64,000 bases of DNA from Gottschalkia acidurici 9a (lineage in GTDB: Bacteria; Bacillota; Clostridia; Tissierellales; Gottschalkiaceae), in contig NC_018664.1 in assembly GCF_000299355.1 (NCBI RefSeq), forward strand, positions 496,001-560,000, written 5' to 3'. Shown one piece after another: positions 46,439 to 55,980 of the stretch. The number at the start of each line of letters is the position of its first letter. Position 1 is the stretch's first letter. The position numbers were made by a program, and so were the translations under genes. The notes under the pieces are model-generated. The model searched no databases, was not told the origin of the DNA, and was given only the letters and a program-made list of their open reading frames with translations.

Positions 46439-47311
46439 ATGGATTCGATAACTCATACGCTGATGGGTCTTACTGTATATGGTACTGTAAAGAAGAAAGA
46501 TATAGATCCCAAAGTAAAGAAGTCAATTTTTGTAGCTTCTGCTGTTGGAAGTCAAATTCCTGATATAGATATGATTCTTCAACTCACTGAAAAAGGAAGA
46601 CTAATGTATCAGATGTGGCATAGAGGAGTAAGTCACTCCTTAATTATGGCTCCTATTTGGGCCTTAGTAATTTATGCTATCTGTTATCTTATATGGAAAG
46701 TGAAAGATAAAATGATTTTTTGCATAGCATTGCTAAGTGTTTTTTTACACATTGGTTTTGATTCACTTAATACCTGGGGAACTGGAATTTTTGAACCATT
46801 TGCTTCTACTAGAGTAAGTCTTGGGTTGATACCAATAGTAGATGTGGTTATTTGGGTGATTATGCTTATTGGACTTATTTTTACTAAGGTTAAGAAGTCA
46901 TACCCGAAATATAAGATTTGGAGAATTGTGTGGATAGTAATCTTTATTCATGTTGCAATACAATCTGTACAAGGACAAATTATTCATAATGAAGCTAAGT
47001 TATTCTATGAAAAGTCTGCTATATCTGCTAGTTTTGTTCCATGGAACTTTTCGATTATTGGTAAAAATGGAGATACTGTAGAAATTTATAGTAAGACAGT
47101 TTGGACAGAGAAGAAAAAAATTCAGATATTACATTCAAAAGAAGAAACAGACTTAACACCTTTATTCGCTGAAAACTTAAAGGCAGAGGTTTTAGCTCAG
47201 TGGTCACCTTTTGTAGTAATTATTGAGGATCAAAATAAACTTGGTATTTATGATCCTAGATTTTATAGAAATGGTAGTTCTTTTTTATTTGAATATGTTG
47301 AAAAAAAGTAA
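46439..47311 (+). CDS. YdjM-family membrane-bound metal-dependent hydrolase
   Basis: Protein of 290 aa. N-terminal MDSITHTLMGLTVYGTVKKK is the family signature, with further His/Asp residues in IPDIDMI, HRGVSHSLIMAPIWA and LHIGFDSLNTWG that form the presumed metal site. Four to five membrane helices (about 60-170) are followed by a C-terminal extracellular or cytoplasmic beta region. The reaction is unknown. AAGGAGG at the best distance selects ATG 46439 over 46433. Stands alone. Confidence 0.85.
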   Translation: MDSITHTLMGLTVYGTVKKKDIDPKVKKSIFVASAVGSQIPDIDMILQLTEKGRLMYQMWHRGVSHSLIMAPIWALVIYAICYLIWKVKDKMIFCIALLSVFLHIGFDSLNTWGTGIFEPFASTRVSLGLIPIVDVVIWVIMLIGLIFTKVKKSYPKYKIWRIVWIVIFIHVAIQSVQGQIIHNEAKLFYEKSAISASFVPWNFSIIGKNGDTVEIYSKTVWTEKKKIQILHSKEETDLTPLFAENLKAEVLAQWSPFVVIIEDQNKLGIYDPRFYRNGSSFLFEYVEKK

Positions 47312-47400
47312 ATTTTACAAGAAGAAAAGAGAAATAAAAGGTTTAATAATAAAGAATGCATAATAAATACTATATATACGATATTTATATGAAATAGATA

Positions 47401-47446
47401 ATACTTCTATAATATACTATTGTGAAGGTAGATTATAGAAGTATTA
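47401..47446. terminator. Hairpin, likely terminator
   Basis: AATACTTCTATAAT (47401-47414) and ATTATAGAAGTATT (47433-47446), 14 bp perfect, but without a clean T tract. Probably ends the YdjM unit. Confidence 0.5.
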
Positions 47447-47692
47447 TCTATGGTATATGCAAAATATATTGGTATTATCATTAGAAGAATAATAACTTCT
47501 TCAAATCCATCAATTAGTTTTTTCTTTAAAAATAATTTAAATATATAGAGATTCAAATAGTTGAACGCAAATAGTGTAAAAAATAAGCTTTTTACCATTA
47601 GTAGAAATACTGTATCTGATTATAATTAAGTTCAAATTACCATTTTATATATCGTTATCAAAACAGAATTTTAAAAGGGATGAGGGATCAAA

Positions 47693-48037
47693 GTGAATAA
47701 GTATGAAAAATCCAATTTGGTCATACATAGTGATTTTGAAATAAGAAAGCTTAGAGAGGAAAATAGTGATATAGACTTATTAATACCATTAGATTTACGT
47801 GTTGTAAACCTTCATATTAATAATATGCCAGAATATATTTCAGATAGATTTCAACTTATAGAAGTTAGAAATATCATTATAAGATTTACAGATGATAATA
47901 AGAATAATTATTGTACAATTCATTTTTTGAAAAATATAGACCTTCAATCAGCAATAGTAAACTTTACTATGGATTATAAAAATCATAGCATTAAGATCGC
48001 TAAAGCCGATTATAGTGTTGAGATGTATATATTGTAA
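47693..48037 (+). CDS. Small hypothetical protein
   Basis: Protein of 114 aa starting at GTG 47693 with AAAGGGATGAGGG upstream. Not recognised. Sequence alternates charged and hydrophobic residues without membrane helix or signal peptide (LLIPLDLRVVNLHINNMPEY, QLIEVRNIIIRFTDDNKN), suggesting a small cytoplasmic beta-rich protein. No operon partner; 300 AT-rich bases follow with no gene. Confidence 0.5.
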   Translation: MNKYEKSNLVIHSDFEIRKLREENSDIDLLIPLDLRVVNLHINNMPEYISDRFQLIEVRNIIIRFTDDNKNNYCTIHFLKNIDLQSAIVNFTMDYKNHSIKIAKADYSVEMYIL

Positions 48038-48338
48038 ATAGAAAATAAACTTAAAAGATTATAATCTTTATATATAAGTGTAGAAAAATACTAATAATGA
48101 AGAAATCTTTAAATATAGCATACATTATAACTATTATTTTAGTGTAACATTAGTAACTATAATTATATGGCTCCTGAAAAATATAGTATTAAAAGTATTA
48201 TATTTATTGAAATTAAATAAGAGGATATTAAATTATCTAAATATATGATTAAAAACAAAACATTTGTTTACATAAACTTATAAAAATGATAAAATTTAGA
48301 CATATACATACTTTTAAAAAATTCTAAAGGGGGATAAT

Positions 48339-49706
48339 ATGAGAAAATTAAAGTTATGGATTTTAATGTTAATTACTACTATGATTTTTACTTCGACTAT
48401 TGGCTTTGCGGATAATGCTCTGGTTATGGATAGTTATCAAATAGCAAGTAATAGTCAAAACAATCAACAGCAAAGTAATAGCTATGATTACGACATACTT
48501 ATAAAGTCAGGAAATGTGTATAAAGAGGGCAATAAATTAGATATGGCAATTAAAGATGGAGTTATAGTTGCAGTTAAGCCTAATATAAAAGGAAGTGCTA
48601 AGTTAAATATAAATGCTGATGGAAAATTTATTTCACCAGGGTATTTAGATACACATAATCATTTAGGTAAAACCAACATTGATACAGGTAAAGAATCTAA
48701 GACTTTAATGGAGGCTGTAAAAGATACTGAAGAATATTGGGAGAACTTTAAAGATAGCGAACAAATAAAAAAAGATGTAAAAGAAAGAGCAGAAAAAACT
48801 ATTATAAGAATGATTAAAAATGGAACTACTGGAATAAGAACAAATGTAGATTTACATATTGAGGCTATAGAAGCTGTACACGAGCTAAAAGTTAAATACA
48901 AAGATTATATTGATATACAAATTGCTACACATATAACAGATGAGGATATAATAGGCCCAGCAATAGAAAAAGGATGGATAGATTGTATAGGTGCTTATGC
49001 ACAACCTGAATGGAACTCTATAGAAAATGGAACTATAGATAAAGCTTTTGAGTTAGCACAAAAATATAATTTACCAATAGATATCCATGTAGATGAATCT
49101 GATGAGCCTAATATAGACTGCTTTCTATATATTATTGACAAGACTATAGAGACTGGAATGCAAGGAAAGGTAACTGTAGGTCATGTAACTGCACTTAGTG
49201 CAGTTGATGACGACGTAGCTGCTAAAGCAATAAAGAAAGCTGCAGAATCAGGAATAAATGTAACTTCACTTACATCTTGCAATATGTATCTAATGGGTAG
49301 AAGTGACACTGGGATTATACGTCGTGGTCCTACAAGAGTAGATGGGCTGTTAAAGGCAGGTGTTACGGTAAGCTATGCTTCTGATAATATTAGAGATCCA
49401 TTCAGACCATTTGGTAATGGGGATATGCTAGAAGAGGGATTACTTACTGCACAAATTATTCAGTATGGAACTAAAACGGATCTAAATACAGTTTATGATA
49501 TGGGAACATACAATCCAGCTAAGGTAATGGGATATACTAATTATGGACTAAAGGTTGGAGATAGAGCAGATATAGTAATACTCGATGCAGAATCTGCAGC
49601 TGATGCACTAATAGGTCAAGCAACTAAATTATATGTAATAAAAAATGGTAAATTGACTGTTAAAAATGAAAAAAAATCTACTATACTTGATATAGATTCA
49701 AAATAG
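48339..49706 (+). CDS. Exported cytosine-deaminase-like amidohydrolase
   Basis: Protein of 455 aa. Signal peptide of about 24 residues (LWILMLITTMIFTSTIGFA, cleavage likely after GFA). Then an amidohydrolase close to cytosine deaminase/isopropylammelide hydrolase: metal motif LDTHNHLGKTN, His in LPIDIHVDES and KVTVGHVTAL, and Asp in VSYASDNIRDPFRPFGNGD. The NxxDPF-type signature fits cytosine deaminase CodA. Export of such an enzyme is unusual because family members are normally cytoplasmic. AAGGGGG precedes the ATG. Could act on pyrimidines or other cyclic amidines outside the cell. Confidence 0.8.
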   Translation: MRKLKLWILMLITTMIFTSTIGFADNALVMDSYQIASNSQNNQQQSNSYDYDILIKSGNVYKEGNKLDMAIKDGVIVAVKPNIKGSAKLNINADGKFISPGYLDTHNHLGKTNIDTGKESKTLMEAVKDTEEYWENFKDSEQIKKDVKERAEKTIIRMIKNGTTGIRTNVDLHIEAIEAVHELKVKYKDYIDIQIATHITDEDIIGPAIEKGWIDCIGAYAQPEWNSIENGTIDKAFELAQKYNLPIDIHVDESDEPNIDCFLYIIDKTIETGMQGKVTVGHVTALSAVDDDVAAKAIKKAAESGINVTSLTSCNMYLMGRSDTGIIRRGPTRVDGLLKAGVTVSYASDNIRDPFRPFGNGDMLEEGLLTAQIIQYGTKTDLNTVYDMGTYNPAKVMGYTNYGLKVGDRADIVILDAESAADALIGQATKLYVIKNGKLTVKNEKKSTILDIDSK

Positions 49707-49783
49707 TAAATTTAATGAATTAACACTAGATAGAATAATAATTTTTATAAAAAGTACCTATAATAAATACTAGTAATTTTAAG

Positions 49784-49828
49784 ACTAGCACTCTAAAATA
49801 AATTTAAAAATAGAGTGCTAGTTTTTTG
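49784..49828 (+). terminator. Hairpin terminator
   Basis: Perfect 12-bp stem ACTAGCACTCTA (49784-49795) and TAGAGTGCTAGT (49811-49822), then T tract. Confidence 0.88.
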
Positions 49829-50024
49829 AAGTAATTTACTGAGTCTAAATGTGGAAAGCGTATAGAAAGGTTACTTTGACTTACACTATATGGGCTTTAG
49901 AGGAAACAGAACATGAAAATTAAAGGTATTAACTACTAGGAATTATAATGATGATGGATTATTCTCAAATAACTTACCATATGTTATAATTTTAATACAT
50001 ATAAAGCGTTAAGGAGGTGGCCAC

Positions 50025-50597
50025 TTGGCACAGCAATATACCAGAAAGATGATTCGTGAGGTATTTATAAAGATGCTGAATGAGCGTCCACTTAATAAAA
50101 TTACGGTTAAGGATATTTCTACATTATGTGAGATTAACCGAAATACTTTTTACTATTATTACACAGATATATATGCACTTCTGTCAGAAATATTTCAAAC
50201 AGAACTTCAGACAGTCATTGATGAATATAATGATACATTTTCATGGGAGGAAAGCTTTGTTTTAGCTGCTAAATTTGCTTTAGAAAACAAAACAGCTGTC
50301 TACCATGTATATAATTCTATGCAGAGAGAAGAATTAGTCGACTATATATACAATGTATCAGGAAATGTCATGATTCGATACGTTGAAAAAGTAAGTAATT
50401 GTATCTCAGCTTCTTCAGAAGATAAAAAACTGATTGCTTCCTTTTATCAGTGTGCCCTAACTGAAATGGTATTACGTTGGATTGCTTCAGGAATGAAGGA
50501 AGACCCTAATACTATTATTAGACGAATCGGGCAACTTTTTGATGGAAATATTGAGTTGTCTCTTAAACGAAGTGCTGATCTAAATGATGTTTATTAA
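50025..50597 (+). CDS. TetR-family transcriptional regulator
   Basis: Protein of 190 aa. N-terminal helix-turn-helix KITVKDISTLCEINRNTFYY (about residues 24-43) and an all-helical ligand domain with a C-terminal TetR_C-like segment (FYQCALTEMVLRWIASGMKE). Starts at TTG 50025 with GGAGGTGG nine bases before. Oleate hydratase lies 300 bases downstream in the same direction, so this regulator probably responds to fatty acids and controls that gene. Confidence 0.82.
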   Translation: MAQQYTRKMIREVFIKMLNERPLNKITVKDISTLCEINRNTFYYYYTDIYALLSEIFQTELQTVIDEYNDTFSWEESFVLAAKFALENKTAVYHVYNSMQREELVDYIYNVSGNVMIRYVEKVSNCISASSEDKKLIASFYQCALTEMVLRWIASGMKEDPNTIIRRIGQLFDGNIELSLKRSADLNDVY

Positions 50598-50653
50598 AAA
50601 ATAATAGAATATTTCTTTTATATTAGACATTTTAGCTTCAATGCCTAAAAGTT

Positions 50654-50704
50654 AGATAAACAAACTGCGGTGTTCGAAAATCGAACACCGCAGTTTGTTT
50701 ATCT
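50654..50704. terminator. 24-bp perfect hairpin after tetR
   Basis: Arms AGATAAACAAACTGCGGTGT... (50654-50677) and the exact complement (50681-50704) with a three-base loop. The T-rich 3' arm may serve as terminator though no separate T tract follows. Notably G+C-richer than its surroundings. Confidence 0.6.
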
Positions 50705-50896
50705 AATGAAAACGACACCAAAAAACTATATTATGTATTTATACAAATAATACAGATAATAAGTATTCACAAAGTTAAAAGAGCTTATTATTTATTATAC
50801 CCTGGGGGAATACTAATAGAGTGAATATAGAAGAACTCTAAGTGTAATAGGAAGATTTAAAAAAACTATCAAAAAATTAAGAAAGAAGGAGATAAA

Positions 50897-52690
50897 ATGA
50901 AATTAAAAACACATGATGACAGACTTAAACTTACAAATGGAACTTATCATGCTTTAGTAAATGCAAGAAAACCTAAAGGAATTGACGACAAAAAAGCATA
51001 CTTGATTGGTACGGGAATTGGAGCTTTAGCTGCTGGTTGTTTTTTAATTCGTGATGCCCATATGGATGGTAGTAAGATTACCTTTCTAGAACAATTAGAT
51101 ATTCCTGGTGGATCTTTGGATGCTGAGGTTCGTCAGAATATGGGTTATGTGTCACGTGGCGGACGTGAAATGGGACATCATTTTGAGGTCTTATGGAGTT
51201 TATTTAGTTCGCTACCATCTACAGAAGATCCTAATATGACTGTGTTAGATCATTTTTATTATACAAACTATGATGATCCAAACTTTAGCAATTGTCGTAT
51301 TACTAAAAACCAAGGTGAGCGCTATGATAATGGAAAATTTAATTTAGGTCAAAAGTTGGCAAAAGAATTAGCTGCTTTTGTAATGATAAAAGACGAAGAT
51401 CTTCAAAATAAATCTATAGAAGATATTTTTTCTGAGGAACTTTTAAATAGTGATTTCTGGACATACTGGAGAACGATGTTTGCTTTTGAGAACTGGCATA
51501 GTGCTTTAGAGATGAAACTATATATGAATCGTTTCATTCACCATGTTGGCGGGTTACCAAATCTTTCGGCATTACAATTTTCAAGACATGATCAATATAC
51601 TTCGTTTATAAAACCTATGATTAAATATTTAGAAGATCATGGTGCTAAATTTGAATATGGAATTACTGTCAATAACGTTGAGTTCTCAATTTCAGATGAT
51701 AAAAAGGTTGCAAAGAGAATAGTTGCAACAGATAGAGATGGAAAGGATATTTCTATTGACTTAACAGAAAATGACTTAGTATTTATTACTAATGGTTCTA
51801 TGACTGAGGGCTCTGGATATGGTGATGACAATACTCCTGCTCCATTCAATAAGGAACCAGAAGGATGTTGGGAGTTGTGGAGAAATATAGCGGCTCAATC
51901 AGATGAATTTGGGAATCCAGATAAATTCTGTACAGACCCAGAAAAATCTAATTGGGAGTCTTGTACAGTAACTTGTCATGATGAACGTGTCCCTAAGTAT
52001 ATCGAAAAGATCACAAAACGTTCGCCATACGGTGGACGTACTGTAACAGGTGGTATAGTTACAGCTCTTGATTCTTCATGGCTGATGAGTTGGACTATAA
52101 ACCGTCAAGAACAATATTATGGACAGCCTGAAAAAGATGTTGCTGTTTGGGTATATGGTTTATTTTCCGATGTTTCTGGAGACTACATTAAAAAACCTAT
52201 GAGAGATTGTACTGGTAAGGAAATTACAAAAGAATGGTTATATCATATAGGTGTTCCTACAGATCAAATTGAGAAATTGGCAGAATCATGTACTGCAGTT
52301 CCTGTAATGATGCCATTTATAACATCTCAATTTATGCCTCGTGAATTTGGAGATCGTCCTTATGTTGTACCAAAGAATGCAGTAAACTTTGCTTTCCTCG
52401 GACAATTTGCTGAAACATTAGATGATCCAGGACGTGATACTGTATTTACTATCGAGTACTCAGGACGTACAGCAATGGAAGCAGTATATGTATTAACTGG
52501 AGTTGAAAAAGGAGTTCCTGAAGTATATGGTTCGAGATATGATATCCGTTATTTATTAAATGCAGGTAAAAGCTTACTAGATGGAGAAAAACCAGAAATT
52601 AAATTATCACCACTGGCTAAACGTAAAGTTTTAAAACGAATAGCAGGAACAGAAATTGAAGAGTTATTAAAAGAATATGGAATTATTTAA
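50897..52690 (+). CDS. ohyA: Oleate hydratase
   Basis: Protein of 597 aa of the MCRA/OhyA family. FAD-binding loop LIGTGIGALAAGCFLI (about residues 36-51), conserved RGGREMGHHFEVLWSLFSS, NWHSALEMKLYMNRFIHH, and C-terminal TSQFMPREFGDRP and LGQFAETLDDPGRDTVFTIE. Adds water to the cis-9 double bond of unsaturated fatty acids to give 10-hydroxy acids, detoxifying host-derived oleate. Full length. AAGGAGAT precedes the ATG. Likely controlled by the TetR regulator upstream. Confidence 0.95.
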   Translation: MKLKTHDDRLKLTNGTYHALVNARKPKGIDDKKAYLIGTGIGALAAGCFLIRDAHMDGSKITFLEQLDIPGGSLDAEVRQNMGYVSRGGREMGHHFEVLWSLFSSLPSTEDPNMTVLDHFYYTNYDDPNFSNCRITKNQGERYDNGKFNLGQKLAKELAAFVMIKDEDLQNKSIEDIFSEELLNSDFWTYWRTMFAFENWHSALEMKLYMNRFIHHVGGLPNLSALQFSRHDQYTSFIKPMIKYLEDHGAKFEYGITVNNVEFSISDDKKVAKRIVATDRDGKDISIDLTENDLVFITNGSMTEGSGYGDDNTPAPFNKEPEGCWELWRNIAAQSDEFGNPDKFCTDPEKSNWESCTVTCHDERVPKYIEKITKRSPYGGRTVTGGIVTALDSSWLMSWTINRQEQYYGQPEKDVAVWVYGLFSDVSGDYIKKPMRDCTGKEITKEWLYHIGVPTDQIEKLAESCTAVPVMMPFITSQFMPREFGDRPYVVPKNAVNFAFLGQFAETLDDPGRDTVFTIEYSGRTAMEAVYVLTGVEKGVPEVYGSRYDIRYLLNAGKSLLDGEKPEIKLSPLAKRKVLKRIAGTEIEELLKEYGII

Positions 52691-52716
52691 TGTATATAGA
52701 GTTAGATAATTTGATT

Positions 52717-52749
52717 AAAATCCCGAATTTCAAAACATTCGGGATTTTA
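52717..52749 (+). terminator. Hairpin terminator of oleate hydratase
   Basis: Perfect 12-bp stem AAAATCCCGAAT (52717-52728) and ATTCGGGATTTT (52737-52748). Confidence 0.88.
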
Positions 52750-52923
52750 ACTTATATGTATTTACTACTTGTATTACTGCCTGATATATTGGGGATATGT
52801 AAAACAATATATAAAGTAAGATACTTCTATGGAAGGAATGCAAATTGGTATAAAAAATGTGATAACATAAGATTAAAGTTTTAATCTATTCACTATGATT
52901 AATTTAAAATTATCATAGAAGGA

Positions 52924-53451
52924 ATGAGGAAAACTAGTATAGAAATAATTAATATAAATTTAAAAGAGGATGTGAAATATGTGTGTAATGAGTCTTTAGA
53001 AACAAAATATAATGAACTTAGTGAGTATATAGATAATAATAAAAGTGAAGAAGATTATTTATCTATTCTCTTAAAAGCACAGGATATGTTCGGATATTTA
53101 CCTAAAGAGGTTCAGAACTATATATCACAAAAACTAGGAGCTTCAGAAGTGGAAATTCAAAGACTGGTAAAAAATAATCGTCTAAAAGAAAGACCAATAG
53201 GAAAATATGATATAAGAGTATGTACGGGATTACACTGCACTAGAAAAGGTTATTCTGAAAATCTTGAAGAATTTAAAAGACTTCTCGACATAAAGCCAGG
53301 AGAGATAACTAAGGATGGTAAGTTTAGCATGTATGAATCGGGATGTAGAGGAGGATGTAGAAAGGCACCTGTTGTTAGTGTAAACATGGACGATAGATAT
53401 ACTGAAGTTACCAAAGATGATGTAAAAGAGATATTAAATAAATATAAGTAA
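52924..53451 (+). CDS. NuoE/HydC-like [2Fe-2S] thioredoxin-fold protein
   Basis: Protein of 175 aa. N-terminal helical part SILLKAQDMFGYLPKEVQNY is the NuoE helical domain, followed by a thioredoxin-like fold whose four cysteines bind a [2Fe-2S] cluster: VCTGLHCTRKG and ESGCRGGCRKAPVVSV. Members are the electron-input subunit of NADH dehydrogenase or of electron-bifurcating hydrogenases and formate dehydrogenases. Here it is alone: no NuoF or hydrogenase gene is adjacent. Start codon uncertain; ATG 52924 has only a close GAAGGA, and GTG at 52972 or 52981 in the same frame has AGAGG ahead. Confidence 0.8.
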   Translation: MRKTSIEIININLKEDVKYVCNESLETKYNELSEYIDNNKSEEDYLSILLKAQDMFGYLPKEVQNYISQKLGASEVEIQRLVKNNRLKERPIGKYDIRVCTGLHCTRKGYSENLEEFKRLLDIKPGEITKDGKFSMYESGCRGGCRKAPVVSVNMDDRYTEVTKDDVKEILNKYK

Positions 53452-53794
53452 GAAAGAAGTTAAAAAGTAAAAAATATAAAGGATACTATAAAAATAAATT
53501 TAAAATTAGAATCACTGTACAAATATATTCAACAAATATAGTAATTGAAGAGATAGATAATAATAAGGGCATTATAACAATCGATACTCTTATTATTTCA
53601 ATAGATAGAATTTTTTAAATTAATATAGTAGATAAGTTAAAGTATTTGCTCATAAACAAGCATTAAAAGTATATACATAGATAGTAAAAATCAAAAGTAT
53701 ATAGTAGTTATAATACTAATAGTAGAGGTGTCTTATAAAATTATTGAATTTTAAGATACTAGAAAAAAGATTAGATGATACGTTTTTATATAAG
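53452..53794. other. Non-coding AT-rich region
   Basis: No gene or clear relic seen; very A+T rich. A terminator lies at its right end, followed by a further 230 bases without a gene. Confidence 0.5.
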
Positions 53795-53830
53795 AGACTG
53801 GACAAATAGGAAGTGTTTGTCCAGTCTTTT
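53795..53830 (+). terminator. Hairpin terminator
   Basis: Perfect 12-bp stem AGACTGGACAAA (53795-53806) and TTTGTCCAGTCT (53816-53827), then TTT. Confidence 0.8.
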
Positions 53831-54061
53831 ATGTACTTTGTAATAATGAATTCAGAAAATACATGCTAAAGCTAATTATAAGTTATGTTAGTAAATGAGG
53901 AAAAATAGCTAAATTCAAATTAAATAAATTAAATAAAATAAATAATTACTATTAACAGAACATTATATTCATTTTACTAGTCTATCTTAAATAATAGTCA
54001 ATACATTAATAACCTTCAAAATAGGTATACTAATAAAAAATATATTTAAGGTAGGAGTAAA

Positions 54062-55315
54062 ATGAAAAAACAATATTCAATGATTGCATTAGCTTCTGTT
54101 TGTGTAGTTGTAGTACTATTAGCAGGAGCATGTAACTATACTCAGGGTAGTAGAAACAAGAAAGATATTAAAAATAATCTAAATGATAAAGATTATAGCC
54201 AGTATAGTAAATTAGAATTAAATGTAGAGGAGAAGCCGACTACTTATAGATTTCCAGCTGAATTCGAAAAGCAACAGGCTATCTGGATGCAGTGGCCACC
54301 AGAAGTATATGATCAAGATGAAGCTCATCCTGTAAGTCCTATTATTATTAATATCATGAAGGCTTTTGAGTCATATATTAAGGTCAACGTTATGGTACGT
54401 GATAATGATGATATTAATAAAATAGAGAGTATGCTTAAAAACAGTGGCTATTCTGGTACAAACATACACTTTCATGAAATTAGTCACTCATCTATATGGA
54501 CAAGGGACGTTGGACCTATTTTTATTAAAGACAGTGAAAACAAACTAAATGTTGTGGACTTTGGTTTTAATAATTACAGTAGAGGTGGTAGTGAAGACTA
54601 CATACGTATAGAGAGTCAGATAGACAAATCAGTAGCTGAATTATATAAACTGCCAGTTGTAGATACAAAACTTATTTCTGAAGGTGGTGCTATAGAGTCA
54701 AATGGACAAGGGACATTAATGACGACAGAGTCTGTGGTTTTAAAGCGTAATCCTGAAATGACAAAACAACAGATAGAGGATGAATATAAAAGGGTTCTTG
54801 GAGTAAAAAAAATAATATGGCTGAAAAAAGGTCTAGCTGAGGATGACCATATCACAAGTGGACACATCAATGAGATCGCACGTTTTACAGATCAAAATAC
54901 GATACTTTTAGCTCAAATTCTACCAGAGGACAGATATGTAAATGAAGCTTCTAGTGAATCTTACTTACGACTTGAAGAAAACTATAACATTCTTAAAAAT
55001 GCAACGGATCAGGACGGTAAGTCTTTTAATATAATAAGAGTCCCAATGCCTTCTACAATTTATCAAAGACCAAATAGCGAAGGAAAAATACCTATACGAA
55101 GTTATTTGAACTATGCTGTTACGAACGGATCCGTAGTTATGCAGACTTATTGGAAACCAGGATTATCAAGTGAACTAAAACAAACTGAAGATAGAGTTAA
55201 AGAAATATTGCGTGATGTATTCCCTGGACGGGATATTATTGGTATTGATTCAGATGATTTAAATCTATGGGGAGGCGGAATACACTGTATAACCCAACAT
55301 ATGCCGGCAGATTAA
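54062..55315 (+). CDS. aguA: Agmatine deiminase-family lipoprotein
   Basis: Protein of 417 aa. Lipoprotein signal: MIALASVCVVVVLLAGACN gives lipidated Cys near residue 24. Then a peptidyl-arginine-deiminase/agmatine deiminase fold: KQQAIWMQWPPEVYD, SIWTRDVGPIFI, SEGGAIESNGQGTLM, DHITSGHINEIARF, and catalytic C409 in GGGIHCITQHMPAD. Converts agmatine to N-carbamoylputrescine and ammonia in known enzymes. Surface attachment is unusual, since AguA is normally cytoplasmic. No carbamoylputrescine or antiporter gene is adjacent, so a role on external agmatine or on peptidyl arginine is open. Confidence 0.88.
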   Translation: MKKQYSMIALASVCVVVVLLAGACNYTQGSRNKKDIKNNLNDKDYSQYSKLELNVEEKPTTYRFPAEFEKQQAIWMQWPPEVYDQDEAHPVSPIIINIMKAFESYIKVNVMVRDNDDINKIESMLKNSGYSGTNIHFHEISHSSIWTRDVGPIFIKDSENKLNVVDFGFNNYSRGGSEDYIRIESQIDKSVAELYKLPVVDTKLISEGGAIESNGQGTLMTTESVVLKRNPEMTKQQIEDEYKRVLGVKKIIWLKKGLAEDDHITSGHINEIARFTDQNTILLAQILPEDRYVNEASSESYLRLEENYNILKNATDQDGKSFNIIRVPMPSTIYQRPNSEGKIPIRSYLNYAVTNGSVVMQTYWKPGLSSELKQTEDRVKEILRDVFPGRDIIGIDSDDLNLWGGGIHCITQHMPAD

Positions 55316-55381
55316 CTTTATGAGAAGATAAACGAGTACTATAATATACAAACTTATAATTGTTAGATGAGACTAAAAAAG

Positions 55382-55438
55382 CTAAACTTCTACCATTCTT
55401 TATTGAAAAATTGGATTGGTAGAAGTTTAGTTTTTTTA
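55382..55438. terminator. Hairpin terminator
   Basis: Perfect 14-bp stem CTAAACTTCTACCA (55382-55395) and TGGTAGAAGTTTAG (55417-55430), T7 after it. Confidence 0.88.
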
Positions 55439-55876
55439 TATTTGATACGATAGAATCCAATGTATTAACAATATTCTGATTAATTTTGTTAATAACTTCA
55501 GAATAGGTGTCCATACTTGTGGATAATTTACTATATGGAAAATAATTCTTCAGAACAGATAGCTTTTTATTATTCATTACCATAAAACAATGATTATAGA
55601 TATTACTAAAGTATAAATGATTAAAAAATATGAAATTATATTTCTTACTTTTACCTCAATATATTATATGCTCTGTTATAATATTAGCATTTTCAATAAA
55701 TCCATATCACTTTAACTTATTCCAAACATTACCCTATTAAAAAAACGAAAAGGTACATTTTATTAGAGTTTAACTAAAATATAGTTAAAATAAGCATTAG
55801 AATGCTTTACTCTATTCCATATAAAATACATAGAAATGACTCTTTCGATATAATTAAGATATAGTATGAATGACAC

Positions 55877-55913
55877 GTCTTAGTAAATTCTTAATAAATT
55901 ATTAAGAATTAAA
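55877..55913. promoter_or_regulatory. VanR operator upstream of vanR
   Basis: Three 11-base repeats: GTCTTAGTAAA, TTCTTAATAAA, TTATTAAGAAT (55877-55909), the spacing used by OmpR-type regulators. The 26 bases at 55888-55913 recur at 57187-57212 with two differences. 68-104 bases before the vanR start. The 430 bases before it (55439-55876) show no gene. Confidence 0.7.
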
Positions 55914-55980
55914 TCAGTTTTTATTATCTTAGTTTTGATAAAATTAAATATCACTTTATAATGCCTTGGGAGGATATTTT

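Noticed and set aside
47407-47598. 63-codon minus-strand hydrophobic frame
   Set aside because: Overlaps the terminator-like hairpin at 47401-47446, has no family match and poor start context; probably AT-rich chance frame.
52690-52884. 64-codon frame after oleate hydratase
   Set aside because: Passes through a perfect terminator hairpin and begins at the ohyA stop; no recognisable domain.
55236-55583. 115-codon minus-strand frame at the end of the agmatine deiminase gene
   Set aside because: It runs through the terminator hairpin and into the deiminase coding region, has no family match, and is not preceded by a good ribosome site.
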